Shown: piece by piece, positions 1 through 8,550 of the stretch
Layout: the number at the start of each line of letters is the position of its first letter
Position numbering within the stretch: position 1 is the stretch's first letter
NCBI GenBank assembly: GCA_036277115.1
Contig: DASUNM010000023.1
Coordinates: 1,240,001 to 1,304,000, forward strand
From: Pyrinomonadaceae bacterium
GTDB lineage: Bacteria > Acidobacteriota > Blastocatellia > Pyrinomonadales > Pyrinomonadaceae
Reading direction: 5' to 3'
Length of the DNA stretch: 64,000 nucleotides
Notes under the pieces: model-generated
What the model was told of the DNA's origin: nothing
What the model saw: the letters and a program-made list of their open reading frames with translations, nothing else
Databases searched by the model: none
Program-made: the position numbers and the translations under genes

Positions 1-198
1 TGCGGCTTCAGGCACGCGAAAGAAACTCACCTGCTCGCGTTTCGGACGGCGCGCCGGACACGATGGCCGGCAGTAAATCCCCGTGGACCGCACGGCGAAA
101 ACGAAACTGCCGTCGCGCGAAGCGTCTCGCTCAAGGACTGCATTCCAAAGTTCGGGGTTTGTCATGACCACCGGCGTTGTTGATATCGGCTGCAACAT
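1..198 (-). CDS. ada: Ada methyl-phosphotriester/alkyl-DNA repair regulator, N-terminal part (cut by window edge)
   Basis: The reading frame starts at 198 on the minus strand and runs off the left edge after 66 codons. It contains FAVRSTGIYCRPSCPARRPK, which matches the zinc-binding N-terminal domain of Ada. In that family the first cysteine of CRPSC accepts the methyl group from DNA methylphosphotriesters and turns the protein into a transcription activator. The start at 198 is preferred over the in-frame ATG at 165 because a GAGGTG ribosome site lies about seven bases upstream. The AraC-type and methyltransferase domains cannot be seen here, so an Ada/AlkA-type fusion is equally possible. 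Confidence 0.85.
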   Translation of the reverse strand, partial: MLQPISTTPVVMTNPELWNAVLERDASRDGSFVFAVRSTGIYCRPSCPARRPKREQVSFFRVPEAA

Positions 199-293
199 CT
201 TACTTCACCTCTCACGGATCTGATGAGCAGATGATACGCAGTCGGCGAATGCGGTTCTATCCGATGTTTGCGGTCAAACTTTGGAGTAGGTTC

Positions 294-494
294 GCAACCC
301 GAAGGGTTGCTAGAGAGTAGCCGGGGGTCGCAGCGAAGCGTAGACCCCCGGAAACGTCGGCGCCGTATTCGGCACCCTGAAAGGGTGCCAGACGAACTCT
401 GTGACCCTTTCAGGGTCAAAAATCAAAGACACTCGATACCCGGGGGTATCGCTGCGCTCAACCCCCGGCTACTTTCTTTCAGCCCTTCGGGCTG
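294..494. repeat. Cluster of six short palindromes between ada and the stress-protein gene
   Basis: This gene-free stretch holds six hairpin-forming words: 294-310 (GCAACCCGAAGGGTTGC), 321-351 (CCGGGGGTC against GACCCCCGG), 371-389, 402-418, 434-451 and 480-494 (CAGCCCTTCGGGCTG). The elements at 371-389 and 402-418 share the core ACCCTTTCAGGGT in opposite orientations. The array resembles compact clusters of REP-type palindromes. It may also end transcription for the stress-protein gene that terminates at 503. No gene was seen in 199-502. Confidence 0.75.
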
Positions 495-502
495 ACCTCA
501 CA

Positions 503-1474
503 TTACATCTGCGGTTGCGGCACGACCTGGGGGTGAGAAAAGGCGGGAAGCGGCGTGACGACTTTGCCCGAAGGCACACACAGTACCGGGCAGGGTGAGT
601 TCCTTACGACGCGTTCGATCTCGGAACCCAATGCCGGCGCGCCGCCGAAAAGCGACGCGTGCACTGTCATCCCGATGACGATCAAATCCGCATCGATCTC
701 GGCGGCGATCCTCACAATCTCAGCGTACGGCCGGCCCTCGGCAATATGAGTCTTGACGCTGCCATTGCCCTCGCCCTCGAATGATTGCATGCGCTGCTGG
801 ACTTCCTGGCGCATGCGCGACAAGGCCGAGGTTCCGCCTTCGGGGAACATGACGGAAAGCTGCTCGAAGTAATCGCCGATGACGTAAACGGCGTGCAGTT
901 CTGCGTGGTGCGTGCGGGCAATTTCACGCGCCATGCTCGTCGCCGGAATCGAGGAGGGGCGGAAGTTTGTCGCCAACAGAATTCTATTGAGACGAATGTC
1001 GGTTGAATTTCCGCAGTGCTCGACGAAATCATGTTGCGGTGGACGGATTGTCAGAACGGGACACGGCGCTTCGGCGATAATCTCTTCAGCGGTCGATCCG
1101 AACAGGGCGCGCGCCAGACCGCCCCGGCCATGCGTCACTACGGTTACCAAATCGATGTCGTAATCGCCGACGGCTTTGGCAATCTCGGAAGCCGGCTCGC
1201 CCTCCACGATGACTGGCTCGACTTCAATTCCGTCGAACAGTGGATCGGCAAGGAGCTGCTGGACTTCGCGGCGCAGTTGCAGCAGCCATTCACTTTCCTG
1301 CTCCTTGAGCACGCGCTCAGGCAGGGTCATCAGATTCGCCGGCACTTCGCCGCTTTGCACACTAAAAAGCATGACCCGGCCACCGGCCTCGCGCGCAAAC
1401 GCCGCCGCATACTTTAACGCCGACCGCGCGTGCGCCGTGAAGTCAGTTGGGAAGAGGATATTTCGGAACGACAT
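503..1474 (-). CDS. Universal stress protein, tandem UspA domains
   Basis: This 323-residue cytoplasmic protein carries two UspA domains, at about residues 1-145 and 160-305. Both begin with the family pattern (RNILFPTDF and NRILLATNF) and end with the terminal strand signature (APCPVLTIRP and SPCPVLCVP). Domain 1 keeps a nucleotide-binding loop, THGRGGLARALFGST. The matching loop in domain 2 (MTVHASLFGGAPALGSE) is degenerate, so probably only one half binds ATP. Such tandem proteins are stress-induced regulators whose direct targets are usually unknown. It appears monocistronic, between repeat-rich spacers. Confidence 0.9.
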   Translation of the reverse strand: MSFRNILFPTDFTAHARSALKYAAAFAREAGGRVMLFSVQSGEVPANLMTLPERVLKEQESEWLLQLRREVQQLLADPLFDGIEVEPVIVEGEPASEIAKAVGDYDIDLVTVVTHGRGGLARALFGSTAEEIIAEAPCPVLTIRPPQHDFVEHCGNSTDIRLNRILLATNFRPSSIPATSMAREIARTHHAELHAVYVIGDYFEQLSVMFPEGGTSALSRMRQEVQQRMQSFEGEGNGSVKTHIAEGRPYAEIVRIAAEIDADLIVIGMTVHASLFGGAPALGSEIERVVRNSPCPVLCVPSGKVVTPLPAFSHPQVVPQPQM

Positions 1475-1594
1475 CTGTCAGTGGTCAGTTGTCCGTGGTC
1501 AGTTGTCAGTTGTCAGTGGCACACCGGTTCAACTGGTCTGTTACTGATCAGCCGCCTGATTAGCTAGCGAACAACTGACAACTGACTACTGACG
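1475..1594. repeat. Inverted pair of degenerate heptamer arrays (TTGTCAG type)
   Basis: The left arm 1475-1519 is six heptamers of the form TGGTCAG or TTGTCAG. The right arm 1571-1594 carries the complementary words CTGACAA, CTGACTA and CTGACGT. About 50 bases of unrelated sequence separate the arms. The unit length is strictly seven although the bases vary. It lies immediately upstream of the start of the stress-protein gene. Confidence 0.8.
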
Positions 1595-1601
1595 TTTTTT
1601 T

Positions 1602-2468
1602 CTAGATGACTTTCGTTCCCGCAATCCGGTCGAGTTGCTCACTGAATCCGGATCGCGCCAGCGCTTCGTTGTGCTTTCGCGCCACGCGGGCCAGTTCAAG
1701 TGCGATTCGTTCGCGCGTGCGGCGCTCTCGCTCACCAGTCGCGATCTGATCGACCACGCGTCGCAAAGCTTCACTGACGCCGGCGACGTAGCCTTGCGGT
1801 TGCGAGTCACGGTTCACCGTCACGGAGGAATTTTCATAACGCAGTTGACCCGTCATCGGATCTAAAAAGGCGTAATCATCCGCCAATGAGATCCGCGTCT
1901 CGCGAAACAGCGAATCAAAGTCAGCCCCGAGGGAGGTTGCGGCCCGCTCGAGAGCGGCGATCAATTCACCGCTGACTCGTACAGTCTCGCTCCACTCACC
2001 GTCGCTTGCCTGACTGACCACGGTAACTGTGTCTGTAGCCATCACCGTTTCTTCTTCGTCTTTTGCGGCGCTCGAACGCATCGCTTCCGGAGTTGCTGCT
2101 TGGAGTTCCGTCACTGGCGCGATTTCATCGGCAGGTGGTGGAGACTCCACTGCTACAGTTTGCGGCGGAATGGATTCTGAAACGCCTTCGTAGACGTTGA
2201 TCGACCCGGATGACTCGCGCACACGCAGCACCAGCCGATGCAGCGCCGCCTCTTCCACCACGTCCGTGCCGGCGTCGCGATCAATCTCGTGAACCATGGG
2301 CGTTTCGCTGCCATTCACGAACACGTCAGCCGAGTAATTCTCGAGCTCTACGTGCACGCGACCGATGAACGAGCGCTGCGACAAATACCGCAGCAACGCC
2401 CAAACATTCACAAAACTGGTGTCGAGATTCTCGTAAAGAACCCGCGCCGGCTTGGTTTCAGGAGTCAT
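1602..2468 (-). CDS. Hypothetical protein with DUF4388-like N-terminus and helical C-terminus
   Basis: This 288-residue protein has no clear enzymatic motif. Residues about 12-55 (FVNVWALLRYLSQRSFIGRV, then ADVFVNG) look like the short DUF4388/PatA-N type domain often found in bacterial signalling proteins. A proline- and alanine-rich linker follows to about residue 150. The C-terminal 130 residues are charged and probably helical (GERERRTRERIALELARVAR). There is no signal peptide or membrane segment, so it is probably cytoplasmic. Domain assignment is by eye and tentative. A regulatory or scaffold role is only a guess. Confidence 0.6.
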   Translation of the reverse strand: MTPETKPARVLYENLDTSFVNVWALLRYLSQRSFIGRVHVELENYSADVFVNGSETPMVHEIDRDAGTDVVEEAALHRLVLRVRESSGSINVYEGVSESIPPQTVAVESPPPADEIAPVTELQAATPEAMRSSAAKDEEETVMATDTVTVVSQASDGEWSETVRVSGELIAALERAATSLGADFDSLFRETRISLADDYAFLDPMTGQLRYENSSVTVNRDSQPQGYVAGVSEALRRVVDQIATGERERRTRERIALELARVARKHNEALARSGFSEQLDRIAGTKVI

Positions 2469-2509
2469 TTCGAATCACAACGTAATTCAGTCGAAGTCTA
2501 GCCTACCTG

Positions 2510-2619
2510 AGTTTCAAGTTCCAAGTTTCAGGTTTCAAGTTAGAGTCCAGCAGATCCAGCGACGTGCGGGCCTGGTAATTGAATAAAAAACTTGAAACCT
2601 TAAACTTGAAACTTTAAAC
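2510..2619. repeat. Inverted pair of heptamer arrays (TTTCAAG type)
   Basis: The left arm reads TTTCAAG TTCCAAG and similar heptamers from 2510 to 2541. The right arm, 2589-2617, is built of AACTTGA and AACCTTA heptamers. The array lies between two divergent genes and ends about ten bases before the permease start codon, so it would sit in that transcript's leader. The same heptamer family recurs at 6187-6210. Confidence 0.7.
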
Positions 2620-2627
2620 TCCGCCGC

Positions 2628-4373
2628 ATGTTACGCGGAATCTTTCGCACGAAAAATCTGGACGACATTTTGGCGGCCGCCGGCGGGCCACAGTTTTCCT
2701 TGAAACGGACGTTGGGTGCTTTCGACGTCACGTTGATCGGTATCGGAGCGATCATCGGCGCCGGAATCTTTGCGACGGTGGGAACCGCGGCGGCCGGCGA
2801 GAAAACTCTCGAAGGCCTGCTGGTAAGGCCCGGCGCCGGCGCGTCGTTGACGCTCTCGTTCGTCATTACGGCCCTCGTGTGCGGCTTCACCGCGTTGTGC
2901 TACGCCGAACTGGCGTCGATGGTGCCGATCTCGGGTTCGGCTTACACCTACTCGTACGCGACTCTGGGTGAAGTCGTCGCCTGGATTATCGGCTGGGACC
3001 TCATCATCGAGTACGCCATCGGTAACGTCGCGGTGGCAATTAGCTGGGCCGGTTACTTCAACGAGTTCCTCAGGACGATCGGTATCTCACTGCCTGAATG
3101 GCTGGTCAATAACTATCGCACCGCCACCCCCGAAGTCCTGGCGGCAGCGCCCAACTTATTGGGGTACCCAATCGTTTTTAACGCGCCGGCCTTCGGCATC
3201 GTCGCCCTGATCACGGTCGTGCTCGTGTGGGGAATCAAAGAGTCCGCCAACTTTAACGCCGGAATGGTCGCGATCAAGATCATCGTGTTGTTGTTCTTCA
3301 TCACCTTGATGCTTTATTTCGTCTCGCCCTCGACGATGGTCGAGAACTGGAAGCCTTTCCAGCCGATGGGATGGACCGGAACGTTTACCGGCGCCGCCGT
3401 CGTTTTCTTTGCCTATATCGGATTTGACGCGGTTTCGACTGTAGCCGAAGAAACGAAGAACCCCGCGCGGGATTTGCCGATTGGGATCATCGCCAGCTTG
3501 ATCATCTGCACCGTTCTATACGTTGCGGTCGCCGCGGTGTTCACCGGCGCAGTGCCTTTCGACGCTTTAAGCACGTGGTCCAAGGGTGACCTCGACAAAT
3601 CACTGTCCGTCGCGCTGACTTCAGTGGCGCCGAACGCTCGTTGGCAGGCCGGTGTGATCGCGTTCGGCTCGGTCGTCGCCCACACGGCTGTTCTGCTCGT
3701 GTTTCAGTTGGGCCAGCCGCGCATTTTCTTTTCCATGGCGCGCGATGGCTTGCTGCCTTCCGTGTTCGCCTCAGTTCATCCGCGCTTCAAGACGCCGCAC
3801 GTCACAACGATTCTTACCGGCGTGTTGGTCGGTGGCATCGCAGCGTTCGCGACCGTCGATGAGATGGTCAGCCTGACAAACATCGGGACACTCTTCGCTT
3901 TCATTCTGGTGTGCGTAGGCGTGATCGTTCTGCGTTACAAAGATCCGCATCGCCACCGGCCGTTCCGGGTTCCTTTGGGGCCCTGGTTTCTCCCGGGCCT
4001 CGGCGCGGTGACATGCGCGTTCCTGATCTATTACCTGCCCGGAGGATCGTATTGGCGGTTCATCGCGTGGCTGGCGCTGGGCTTCGCAATCTATCTTTCG
4101 TACGGCTACTCGCACAGCGAGATTGGCCAGAAGATCGGCCGCGCTCGGATCACGGCTTCGTGGCTGATGCTCATGGCGGTCGGATCTTTCCTGATTGCAA
4201 CGGGGTTGATGATCGTCCCTCACGACGCCGGACCGGCCGAGTGGATTCGGTTAGTCGGCACCGGATTCGTGGACGGCACGCGCACGATTATCGGCTTCGT
4301 TTTCATGGGAGTCGGCTTGTTGTTCGGTGCGATTGGCGCCGTGATTGGAATGTCGAAAGGGAGCGCAGCGTAG
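2628..4373 (+). CDS. APC-superfamily amino acid permease (cationic amino acid transporter type)
   Basis: This 581-residue inner-membrane protein has at least twelve hydrophobic segments. The hallmark TM1 sequence GIGAIIGAGIFATVGTAA lies near residue 38, followed by the APC signatures CYAELASMVPISGSAYTY and FFAYIGFDAVSTVAEETKNP. These match the CAT/YfnA branch, which imports amino acids by proton symport or exchange. C-terminal segments after about residue 440 give the longer form of this branch. Substrate cannot be read from sequence. It is transcribed alone and is followed directly by a MITE-like element. Confidence 0.92.
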   Translation: MLRGIFRTKNLDDILAAAGGPQFSLKRTLGAFDVTLIGIGAIIGAGIFATVGTAAAGEKTLEGLLVRPGAGASLTLSFVITALVCGFTALCYAELASMVPISGSAYTYSYATLGEVVAWIIGWDLIIEYAIGNVAVAISWAGYFNEFLRTIGISLPEWLVNNYRTATPEVLAAAPNLLGYPIVFNAPAFGIVALITVVLVWGIKESANFNAGMVAIKIIVLLFFITLMLYFVSPSTMVENWKPFQPMGWTGTFTGAAVVFFAYIGFDAVSTVAEETKNPARDLPIGIIASLIICTVLYVAVAAVFTGAVPFDALSTWSKGDLDKSLSVALTSVAPNARWQAGVIAFGSVVAHTAVLLVFQLGQPRIFFSMARDGLLPSVFASVHPRFKTPHVTTILTGVLVGGIAAFATVDEMVSLTNIGTLFAFILVCVGVIVLRYKDPHRHRPFRVPLGPWFLPGLGAVTCAFLIYYLPGGSYWRFIAWLALGFAIYLSYGYSHSEIGQKIGRARITASWLMLMAVGSFLIATGLMIVPHDAGPAEWIRLVGTGFVDGTRTIIGFVFMGVGLLFGAIGAVIGMSKGSAA

Positions 4374-4382
4374 GCAACTCAT

Positions 4383-4524
4383 CGCTCCGTGAGGAGCGAA
4401 ATGTTTATAGAACTCGGGCCACTCAAACTCAGGAGCCTCGCAAGAAGCGACACATCGCTTCTTGCGAGGCTGGATTGTTTCCGGGGTCGTGTGAACTATA
4501 AACATTTCGTCCCTAGCGGGACGA
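4383..4524. mobile_element. MITE-like / REP-doublet element, copy 1
   Basis: The element is bounded by palindromes CGCTCCGTGAGGAGCG (4383-4398) and CGTCCCTAGCGGGACG (4509-4524). Immediately inside, the ends carry AAATGTTTATAG (left) and CTATAAACATTT (right), an inverted repeat. The centre is a perfect 16-base-pair hairpin (4435-4450 with 4455-4470, loop CACA). There is no coding capacity. A second copy with a different central hairpin lies at 63736-63874. This layout fits a non-autonomous element moved in trans by a transposase such as a RAYT. Confidence 0.7.
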
Positions 4525-4535
4525 AGAACAGTGTG

Positions 4536-4577
4536 CTCTTAGCTCTTACCTCTTACCTCTTACCTCTTACCTCTTAC
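4536..4577. repeat. CTCTTAC heptamer tandem repeat overlapping a stop codon
   Basis: Six consecutive heptamers, CTCTTAG then five CTCTTAC, span 4536-4577. They cover the last three sense codons and stop codon of the minus-strand flavoprotein gene ending at 4567, so the repeat supplies its C-terminal residues. No inverted second arm was found nearby, unlike most heptamer arrays in this window. Confidence 0.8.
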
Positions 4578-6186
4578 CTGCTTTCAGGTCCTTTAAAATC
4601 TCTCGACTCGCATTGAATCCCGGCGCGCCCGTCACGCCACCGCCGGGATGCGTTCCCGAACCGCACAGGTAAAGTCCTGCAATTGGCGTTCGATATCGCG
4701 CGTACCCAATCAAGGGCCGGAACGTGAAGAGCTGATCCAAAGACATCTCGCCGTGGTGAATGTGTCCCCCGCTGAGTCCATACGTTCGTTCAAGATCGAG
4801 TGGCGTCAGGACTTGTCGTCCAACAACCAGCTCTTTGAGGTTCGGAGCGTACGCCGACAGCGCATCAACGATCACGTCACCCAGTTCTTCGCGGCGCGAA
4901 TCCCAGTTATTCGGTACGCGCGCCTCTGGCGCGCCAGCAGGCAGGACGCCCGCGGACCGAAGCTCATAAGGCGCGAACTGCGCATGAATCGACATCACGT
5001 GCGCCCCGTTCGGAGCTAAGGACGAATCGGTAAGCGTCGGAATCGTAATATCCATGTACGGCTGCGTTGAGAACTCACCATACTTTGCCGCGTCGAATGC
5101 GCGCTCGAGATAGTCGATCTCCGGGCCGATATGAATCCGTCCCGAGAGATTCTCACCTGAAGCACTTAGGAATTTCGGCAGCGCCGTCAGCGCGAGATGT
5201 ACTTTCGCGACTGTGCCCACCGCGCGGTAGTTCTGAATCTTGTTCCTAAAACCAGGTTCCAGCTCGCCAAGATCCATAAACTCAAGAAAGGTGATTCCCG
5301 GATCATGCGAGGATACGCAGATCCAAGCCGGCAATTCTTCGCCGCTCGAGAGCACAACTTTCGACACTCGGCCATCGGCGACTTCGATGCGCGCTACTTC
5401 TGCGTTCGTGCGAATCTCAGCGCCAGCTTCGGTAGCCGCTTTCGCGAGCGCCTTCGTCAGGGCGCCCATGCCACCTTTCACGAAAGCGGCCGGTGCGATT
5501 GCGCTGCCATCGTTCGCCGCCTGAAGCAAAACTTGTCCGCAAGTTCCTGCGGACCAGGGACCGGCGAAGGCCCCGAAAATTCCCCGCGCGGCGACGATCG
5601 CGCGCATTGATTCATTCTCAAACCATTCACCAGCCAGATCGGCAACGGCCATCGGTCCGTAACGAAGCAGCCGATACTCATCCTTCTTTCCGAGCCCGCG
5701 AACCGCCCAGCCGAGTTTTCCAAGATTCCACAACTCGCTCTTCGAAGGCGCGTCGATGTTCGGGGGGGTCAGAGTCAGCAAGGGCCTGAGCGCGCGACCG
5801 ATACGCTCAAATGTCGCAACGAATTCCAAATACTTCGCCGCATCGCGCGGAGCCACCGATGCGAGCTCTTCGCTCGTACGCCCGGCGTCTTGGTAAATGC
5901 TGATCGCCGGCCCTTCCAGATTCAACGCGCAGATTTGTACGGCAGGTTTGATGAACTCGACGCCATGCTTTTGTAGTTGGAGGTCATTGACGATCTGCGG
6001 CAGAAGAGGCCCGGTGCTGCCGGCCAAAGTCGAACAGCGAAAGCCTGGATGAAACTCTTCAGTGACGCAGGCGCCGCCGATAACTTCGCGGCCTTCCAGC
6101 ACTAAAGGTTTCAGTCCCGCCTTCGCGAGATAGTACGCGGTGACAAGCGCGTTGTGGCCGGAGCCGAGAATTAAAACAGGTTTCAT
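4567..6186 (-). CDS. Phytoene-dehydrogenase-like FAD-dependent oxidoreductase (paralog 1)
   Basis: This 539-residue flavoprotein has the N-terminal FAD-binding signature ILGSGHNALVTAYYLAKAG, followed by VIGGACVTEEFHPGF. The C-terminal flavin segment is LYLCGSGTHPGGGVTGAPG, close to the human PYROXD2 / CrtI-like amine-oxidase family. Members oxidise lipid-like or unknown substrates. Membership does not by itself imply carotenoid synthesis, and no phytoene synthase is present. A close paralog lies just upstream in the same orientation, about 140 bases away across an inverted repeat. Confidence 0.85.
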   Translation of the reverse strand: MKPVLILGSGHNALVTAYYLAKAGLKPLVLEGREVIGGACVTEEFHPGFRCSTLAGSTGPLLPQIVNDLQLQKHGVEFIKPAVQICALNLEGPAISIYQDAGRTSEELASVAPRDAAKYLEFVATFERIGRALRPLLTLTPPNIDAPSKSELWNLGKLGWAVRGLGKKDEYRLLRYGPMAVADLAGEWFENESMRAIVAARGIFGAFAGPWSAGTCGQVLLQAANDGSAIAPAAFVKGGMGALTKALAKAATEAGAEIRTNAEVARIEVADGRVSKVVLSSGEELPAWICVSSHDPGITFLEFMDLGELEPGFRNKIQNYRAVGTVAKVHLALTALPKFLSASGENLSGRIHIGPEIDYLERAFDAAKYGEFSTQPYMDITIPTLTDSSLAPNGAHVMSIHAQFAPYELRSAGVLPAGAPEARVPNNWDSRREELGDVIVDALSAYAPNLKELVVGRQVLTPLDLERTYGLSGGHIHHGEMSLDQLFTFRPLIGYARYRTPIAGLYLCGSGTHPGGGVTGAPGFNASREILKDLKAGKR

Positions 6187-6328
6187 GTTTCAAGTTCCAA
6201 GTCTCAAGTTGGCAATGTTGTCAGTACCACCTGCGTCAGCGGGTGGGTCCCCGATGCAATTTATCTCCGACGCATTGACCCATCCGCTCACGCAGATGGT
6301 TCTGACCTCATGACTTCGACACTTGAAA
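6187..6328. repeat. 30-bp imperfect inverted repeat with heptamer flank between the two flavoprotein genes
   Basis: Arms 6220-6249 and 6277-6306 are complementary at about 25 of 30 positions (cores CTGCGTCAGCGGGTGGGTC and GACCCATCCGCTCACGCAG), with a 27-base loop. Just left, 6187-6210 carries three TTTCAAG-type heptamers, with one reverse word (ACTTGAAAC) at 6320-6328. There is no U-tract, so this is more like a palindromic repeat element than a terminator. Confidence 0.7.
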
Positions 6329-7906
6329 CTAAAGATCCTTGAGAATCATCATCGCCGCATTCCGCCCGTTCGCGCCCATGATCCCGCCGCCGGGATGCGT
6401 GGCCGAGCCGCACATGTAAAGGTTCTTGATTGGCGAACGATACTGCGCCCAACCCGGAGCGGGTCTCAGGAAGAAAAGTTGCTCCAAAGTCAGCTCACCT
6501 TGAAAGATGTTTCCTTCCGACAATCCAAATTCGCGTTCAAGATCGAGCGGCGTTACGACCTGGCGGTGCAGAATGATGTCTTTAATGTTCGGCGCGTGCT
6601 CTGCGATGGTGTTGATGACGGTGTCGCCGAACTCTTCGCGCTTCTCGTCCCAGTTCCCTTCCTTCAAATTGTACGGCGCGTATTGAACGAAACATGACAT
6701 CACGTGCTTTCCGGGCGGCGCCACCGAAGGATCAGTAAGCGAAGGAATTACCATGTCGATGTAGGGCCGTCGCGAGAAGCGGCCGTATTTCGCATCGTCG
6801 TAAGCGCGTTCCATGTATTCGACGCTCGGCGAAATTGAGACTGCACCGCGCAGATGCGGACCAGCGCCAGGCATCGCTTTGAAATCCGGCAAAGCATCGA
6901 GCGCAAGATTCACTTTGCCGGACGAACCGCGAAACTTATATCGCTTGATGTCATCCACAAAGTCCTCGGGCAGATGCTCTTCGCCAACCATCTTCATGAA
7001 GGTCAGCCGCGGATCGACGCTCGATGAAATAACGTCGGCGTAAACCTCGTCACCGTTTTCCAGCACGACGCCTTTCGCTTCGCCGTTTTTCAAGAGAATC
7101 TTCGCAATCGGAGTTTCGGTTCGAATCTCGGCGCCGGCTTCTCGCGCGGCCTCAGCAATCGCATTTGAAATCGCGCCGGTACCGCCGCGCGACAGTCCCC
7201 ACGAGCGAAATGCACCATCAATTTCACCCATGTAGTGATGCAGAAGCACGTACGCGGTTCCCGGGGATCGCACGCCGAGAAACGTGCCGATGATGCCCGA
7301 CGCGGACATAGTCGCTTTCAGCACGTCGGTCTCGAACCATTGATCGAGAAAATCGACGGCGCTCATCGTCATCAACTGCACCTGATTGTATTTATCGTCC
7401 GGCGAGAGTTTCTGAAAACGCCGCCCCATCGTCAGCAGATCCAGCAACCCTTTCGGATTCAGCGAAGCCGGATCGGGTGGTGTCATGTTCATGATCGGCT
7501 TGACGAAGTGCGCCATCTCGACCATTGCCTTGCCGTATTCGTCGTATGCTTCGGCGTCGAGCTTCGAATGCCGCGCGATCTCGCGCCGCGTCTTCCCATG
7601 ATCGTTGACGCGCCACAGATAATCGCCGTTCGGCATCGGTGTGAACGTCCCGTCAAGCGGCAAAATCTCCAGCCCATGACGCGGCAGATCGAGTTCGCGG
7701 ATAATTTCCGGTCGCAGCAGCGAAACGACGTACGAACAGACCGAGAATTTGAAGCCGGGAAAGACTTCTTCCGTGACCGCCGCGCCGCCAAGCACGTATC
7801 GCCGTTCGAGCACGAGCACACGCTTGCCCGCGCGCGCCAGATACGCCGCGTTCACGAGGCCGTTGTGGCCACCGCCAATTACGATGACGTCGTACTTGTT
7901 ATTCAT
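6329..7906 (-). CDS. Phytoene-dehydrogenase-like FAD-dependent oxidoreductase (paralog 2)
   Basis: The protein has about 525 residues if it starts at ATG 7906; an in-frame TTG at 7921 would add five. The FAD-binding motif is VIGGGHNGLVNAAYLARAG, followed by VLGGAAVTEEVFPGF. The C-terminal signature is LYMCGSATHPGGGIMGANG. It aligns along its length with the gene downstream, so the pair arose by duplication and may act as a heteromer or on related substrates. Both belong to the PYROXD2-like branch rather than classical carotenoid desaturases, and the substrate is unknown. FAD binding is well supported. Confidence 0.86.
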   Translation of the reverse strand: MNNKYDVIVIGGGHNGLVNAAYLARAGKRVLVLERRYVLGGAAVTEEVFPGFKFSVCSYVVSLLRPEIIRELDLPRHGLEILPLDGTFTPMPNGDYLWRVNDHGKTRREIARHSKLDAEAYDEYGKAMVEMAHFVKPIMNMTPPDPASLNPKGLLDLLTMGRRFQKLSPDDKYNQVQLMTMSAVDFLDQWFETDVLKATMSASGIIGTFLGVRSPGTAYVLLHHYMGEIDGAFRSWGLSRGGTGAISNAIAEAAREAGAEIRTETPIAKILLKNGEAKGVVLENGDEVYADVISSSVDPRLTFMKMVGEEHLPEDFVDDIKRYKFRGSSGKVNLALDALPDFKAMPGAGPHLRGAVSISPSVEYMERAYDDAKYGRFSRRPYIDMVIPSLTDPSVAPPGKHVMSCFVQYAPYNLKEGNWDEKREEFGDTVINTIAEHAPNIKDIILHRQVVTPLDLEREFGLSEGNIFQGELTLEQLFFLRPAPGWAQYRSPIKNLYMCGSATHPGGGIMGANGRNAAMMILKDL

Positions 7907-8041
7907 CTGCTCAGAGTTCAACCTTCAGGTTGCTTATTACGCAGCTAAAGCTTGAACTCTAAACCGACGCACGTGCTTGATGAGGATTGGCAAGCATACT
8001 TATAATCCCTCGCCCTGACAAAGTTGGACTGGAGGTTGTTC

Positions 8042-8548
8042 ATGTCAATCAGCAAAACAATTCTGCCGGAGTTTGATCATGAGATGGCGAGCACACGCAA
8101 GAGTCTCGAGCGAGTGCCGGACGGCAAGTTCGACTGGAAGCCGCACGAGAAATCGATGACGCTCGGCGCGCTGGCTTCGCATGTGGCGAACATTGCCGGT
8201 TGGACCGCGTCAACCTTTGACGGAGACGAATTGGACGTCCAGCCGGAAGGCGCCGAACCATACAGTGAACCAGAAGCCAAGTCGACCAAAGAATTGTTGG
8301 AAATGTTCGACAAGAATATTGTTGCCGCGCGGGCAGCCTTGGAAGCCGCTACCGATGAGAGTTGGCAGGGAAAGTGGTCGCTGAAGATGACCGGCAAGAC
8401 ATTCTTTACCCTGCCGCGCACGGCGGTGATCCGCGGTTTCATCTTGAGTCACCTGATCCACCACCGCGCACAACTCGGCGTTTATCTGCGGCTCCTCGAC
8501 ATTCCGGTGCCGGCGATTTACGGACCGTCAGCGGATGAAGCTGGCTAA
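8042..8548 (+). CDS. DinB-family metal-dependent protein
   Basis: This 168-residue four-helix-bundle protein belongs to the DinB/YfiT group. The metal-binding histidines expected for the family are seen in SHVANIAGW near residue 49 and in LSHLIHHRAQLGVYLRLLDI near residue 144, with the typical ending VPAIYGPSADE. The ATG at 8042 is chosen because GGAGG lies six bases upstream; an in-frame TTG at 8024 lacks such a site. Relatives are thiol transferases or uncharacterised stress proteins. The next gene starts two bases after the stop, so the two form an operon. Confidence 0.88.
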   Translation: MSISKTILPEFDHEMASTRKSLERVPDGKFDWKPHEKSMTLGALASHVANIAGWTASTFDGDELDVQPEGAEPYSEPEAKSTKELLEMFDKNIVAARAALEAATDESWQGKWSLKMTGKTFFTLPRTAVIRGFILSHLIHHRAQLGVYLRLLDIPVPAIYGPSADEAG

Positions 8549-8550
8549 AG

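Noticed and set aside
4567..7906. Carotenoid biosynthesis cluster suggested by two phytoene-dehydrogenase-like genes
   Set aside because: Neither phytoene synthase, cyclase nor other carotenoid genes are present, and both proteins resemble the PYROXD2 branch.
7235..7948. 237-codon open frame on the plus strand inside the second flavoprotein gene
   Set aside because: It lies antisense to a gene with clear FAD motifs, has the Arg/His-rich composition of a frame shadow and no ribosome site.
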